Positions 63,501-64,000 of a DNA stretch of 64,000 nt are shown here, one piece after another; within the stretch, counting starts at the first letter, position 1; every line of letters begins with the position of its first letter. Source of the DNA: Pedobacter helvus. Lineage in GTDB: Bacteria; Bacteroidota; Bacteroidia; Sphingobacteriales; Sphingobacteriaceae. Made by a program: the position numbers and the translations under genes. The stretch covers positions 434,001-498,000 of the forward strand of contig NZ_SRMP01000004.1 of the NCBI RefSeq assembly GCF_005925325.1. Reading direction: 5' to 3'. Under the pieces are notes generated by a model, which saw only the letters and a list, made by a program, of their open reading frames with translations, was not told the DNA's origin and made no database searches.

Positions 63501-63865
63501 CCAATGACTACCACTTCATTCAGATCTTCTGTATTGGCAGTTAATTTTATACTGAGGTTGGTCTGATTACCAACAACTACAGTTTGTTTGTCGTAGCCGA
63601 TATAGGAAATCTCCAATGTGGCGTTTGGCCCAACTTGCAATTGAAAATTGCCATTGGCATCTGTAGCTACCGCATTAGCCGTATTTTGAACTTTAACAGC
63701 TACGCCAATTAAGGTTTCGCCAGTTTTAGCGTCAGTAACGGTTCCTCTTATAGTTGTGTTTTGCGCAACTGCAACTAGCGGTAGCATAAACCCAAACAAA
63801 AGCATGATAAGCCTTGGATTTATCTTTAGTTTTTTACAATAAAAATATAAGTAATTATTAGTCAT
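60575..63865 (-). CDS. SusC/RagA TonB-dependent transporter
   Basis: 1096 residues. Signal peptide (~1-35), carboxypeptidase-D-like repeat (TIRGTVTDAKTGETLIGVAVKVQ), plug with NEVVVIGYGTAKKSDLTGAV, SINIRGQRSV and IDVLKDASAAAVYGAQSANGVI, then the barrel ending RIFSFGLNLNF. No STN domain, so, unlike the transporter at 19204, it is not wired to FecR; no regulator of this locus is within the window. First gene of the polysaccharide utilisation locus. Confidence 0.95.
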   Translation of the reverse strand: MTNNYLYFYCKKLKINPRLIMLLFGFMLPLVAVAQNTTIRGTVTDAKTGETLIGVAVKVQNTANAVATDANGNFQLQVGPNATLEISYIGYDKQTVVVGNQTNLSIKLTANTEDLNEVVVIGYGTAKKSDLTGAVTQLKPDKIADENPRTVQDILRGNPGLTIGLDASAKNGGSINIRGQRSVYTDGNHNSPLLILDGMLFYGELSEINPDDIEQIDVLKDASAAAVYGAQSANGVIIISTKKGKKGKPQINLTSNFAMSTMGANRPVWGPEGYLKYREDWYKSATYDINPTTGNYEAYRIGNDAAGKPGYYEKLSPEMLAKYGITEATWRAYSVNVAGSSDQEIYAKRLGLDHNVLKNYLAGNTFDWYDHSFREGINQDYNLSVSGASDKINYYMSAGYLNNEGVIVGDNYRAVRSNLKVEGVVTKWLTIGANINFQDRSDGNIATDWGSAIIFNSPFASYRDDNGNLEVFPQGAGLTGTVRGYNYDFNRQFQDLESGYTVLNSIFNAKVKLPFGINYSFNASPRYQFFYRRYFASSAHPSWSALSNNAGVDRENTKRFDWSINHTINWEKTFAKKHRINVTLVQEAEERQSWWDVIRARNILPTDALGFHETSGGEKLRSEFDSSDSRQTADGMLGRLFYSYDDKYMFTGSVRRDGYSAFGTSNPRATFLSAAVSWTFTKENFFNWKPLSNGKLRLSYGQNGNRSLDDPYIALANLANGTGAQGYINSNGDYVLFQYLRIDRMQNPNLQWEKTASFNVGLDLGFLDNRISATADYFQMSTTDMVMNATLPGFSGFSTITTNLGEVQNNGFELSINSQNIVNKNFNWSTTFGFSKYKNVIKHLYYQYEDVLDANGNLISRKEVDVRDNNWFIGQPISTIWNYRVTGIWQVNESVEAAKYGQRPGDPKVANNYTADDIINADGSRTPVYNNNDREFLGQTQAPIMWSLRNDFNYKNFNFSFNVYSYWGHKSLNGAYLNQDNGTSTISQGLANTYEKPYWTPEDPSDYWARLEAKGPSGVNSPQRIFDRSFIRLDNVSLGYTLPTKFTSAYNIQKLKVFGSIRNALVWHKDKNWRYWDIETGQMAPRIFSFGLNLNF

Positions 63866-64000
63866 AACGAGGTTTTGGTTTGCAATTTGGTTAGTTAGGT
63901 GATTGGTTATAAGGTAGCCGTTTACATAAATAGGGGTTCATAGCCATAAATGATTAGCACTCACATTGGAGTAAGTTGTTGGTTTATTTGGTTATTACAG
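63866..64000. other. Upstream region of the SusC gene, cut by window edge
   Basis: Must hold the SusC promoter. No clear TAnnTTTG element or operator could be picked out. Confidence 0.3.

Noticed and set aside
1..64000. CRISPR array, tRNA, rRNA or prophage genes
   Set aside because: No regularly spaced repeats, cloverleaf or rRNA-like segments, integrase or phage structural genes were seen.

Overview
The window looks like chromosomal DNA of a Bacteroidota species, most likely a Sphingobacteriaceae member close to Pedobacter. This is inferred from two SusC/SusD pairs, an ECF sigma/FecR cell-surface signalling operon, an SprB-repeat surface protein, many lipoproteins, weak Shine-Dalgarno sites and TAnnTTTG-like promoters. 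I see no rRNA, tRNA or CRISPR array.

Layout. 1-1143: 5' part of a secreted SprB-repeat adhesin, cut by the window edge. 1.1-3.7 kb: a palindromic intergenic region, an orphan Imm22-like immunity gene, an unknown gene and a small lipoprotein. 4.0-9.1 kb: a compact peptide (RiPP) locus. A LytTR response regulator and a LytS-type kinase on the + strand are interleaved with two tiny minus-strand genes of 54 and 56 codons, and a full-length LanB-type dehydratase follows. The two small genes share a leader (TKIK..GTF) and a 21-bp box at almost the same distance upstream. Their C-terminal halves are Thr/Ser rich and lack Cys, and no LanC is visible. This is the best candidate for an undescribed system. 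9.6-15.4 kb: an S9 peptidase and a MASE3/PAS/PAS histidine kinase fused to a C-terminal STAS-like domain. 15.5-24.3 kb: ECF sigma, FecR, STN-SusC, SusD and a secreted FAD oxidoreductase.

25-38.6 kb: a stress and envelope region. It has a PncC-type amidohydrolase, a thioredoxin-reductase-like protein, DUF72, an SPW membrane protein, several small hydrophilic proteins, an aldo/keto reductase and a decayed sialidase-like gene. A tightly packed five-gene operon follows (two DUF421 proteins, a glycosyltransferase, UDP-galactopyranose mutase and a GH1/RmlD fusion), then Hsp20 and a DUF1264 gene with a frameshift in its signal peptide. 38.6-43.7 kb: accessory DNA with a 180-bp MITE-like element, a pair of direct repeats about 4.7 kb apart, an SDR/HxlR pair, an LRR lipoprotein, a TraB-like protein and an NTF2-fold immunity lipoprotein between AACGGTT-type boundary repeats. 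44-52.5 kb: an MgtC protein, then a cluster of five signalling genes (one receiver and four PAS/GAF kinases, one without an ATPase domain) and a Nudix hydrolase.

52.9-63.9 kb: a minus-strand polysaccharide utilisation locus: SusC, SusD, the 3' remnant of a GH88/GH105-type hydrolase, an (alpha/alpha)6-barrel-like protein, two GH43 enzymes and a galactose mutarotase. The enzyme set suggests an arabinan or pectin side-chain substrate.
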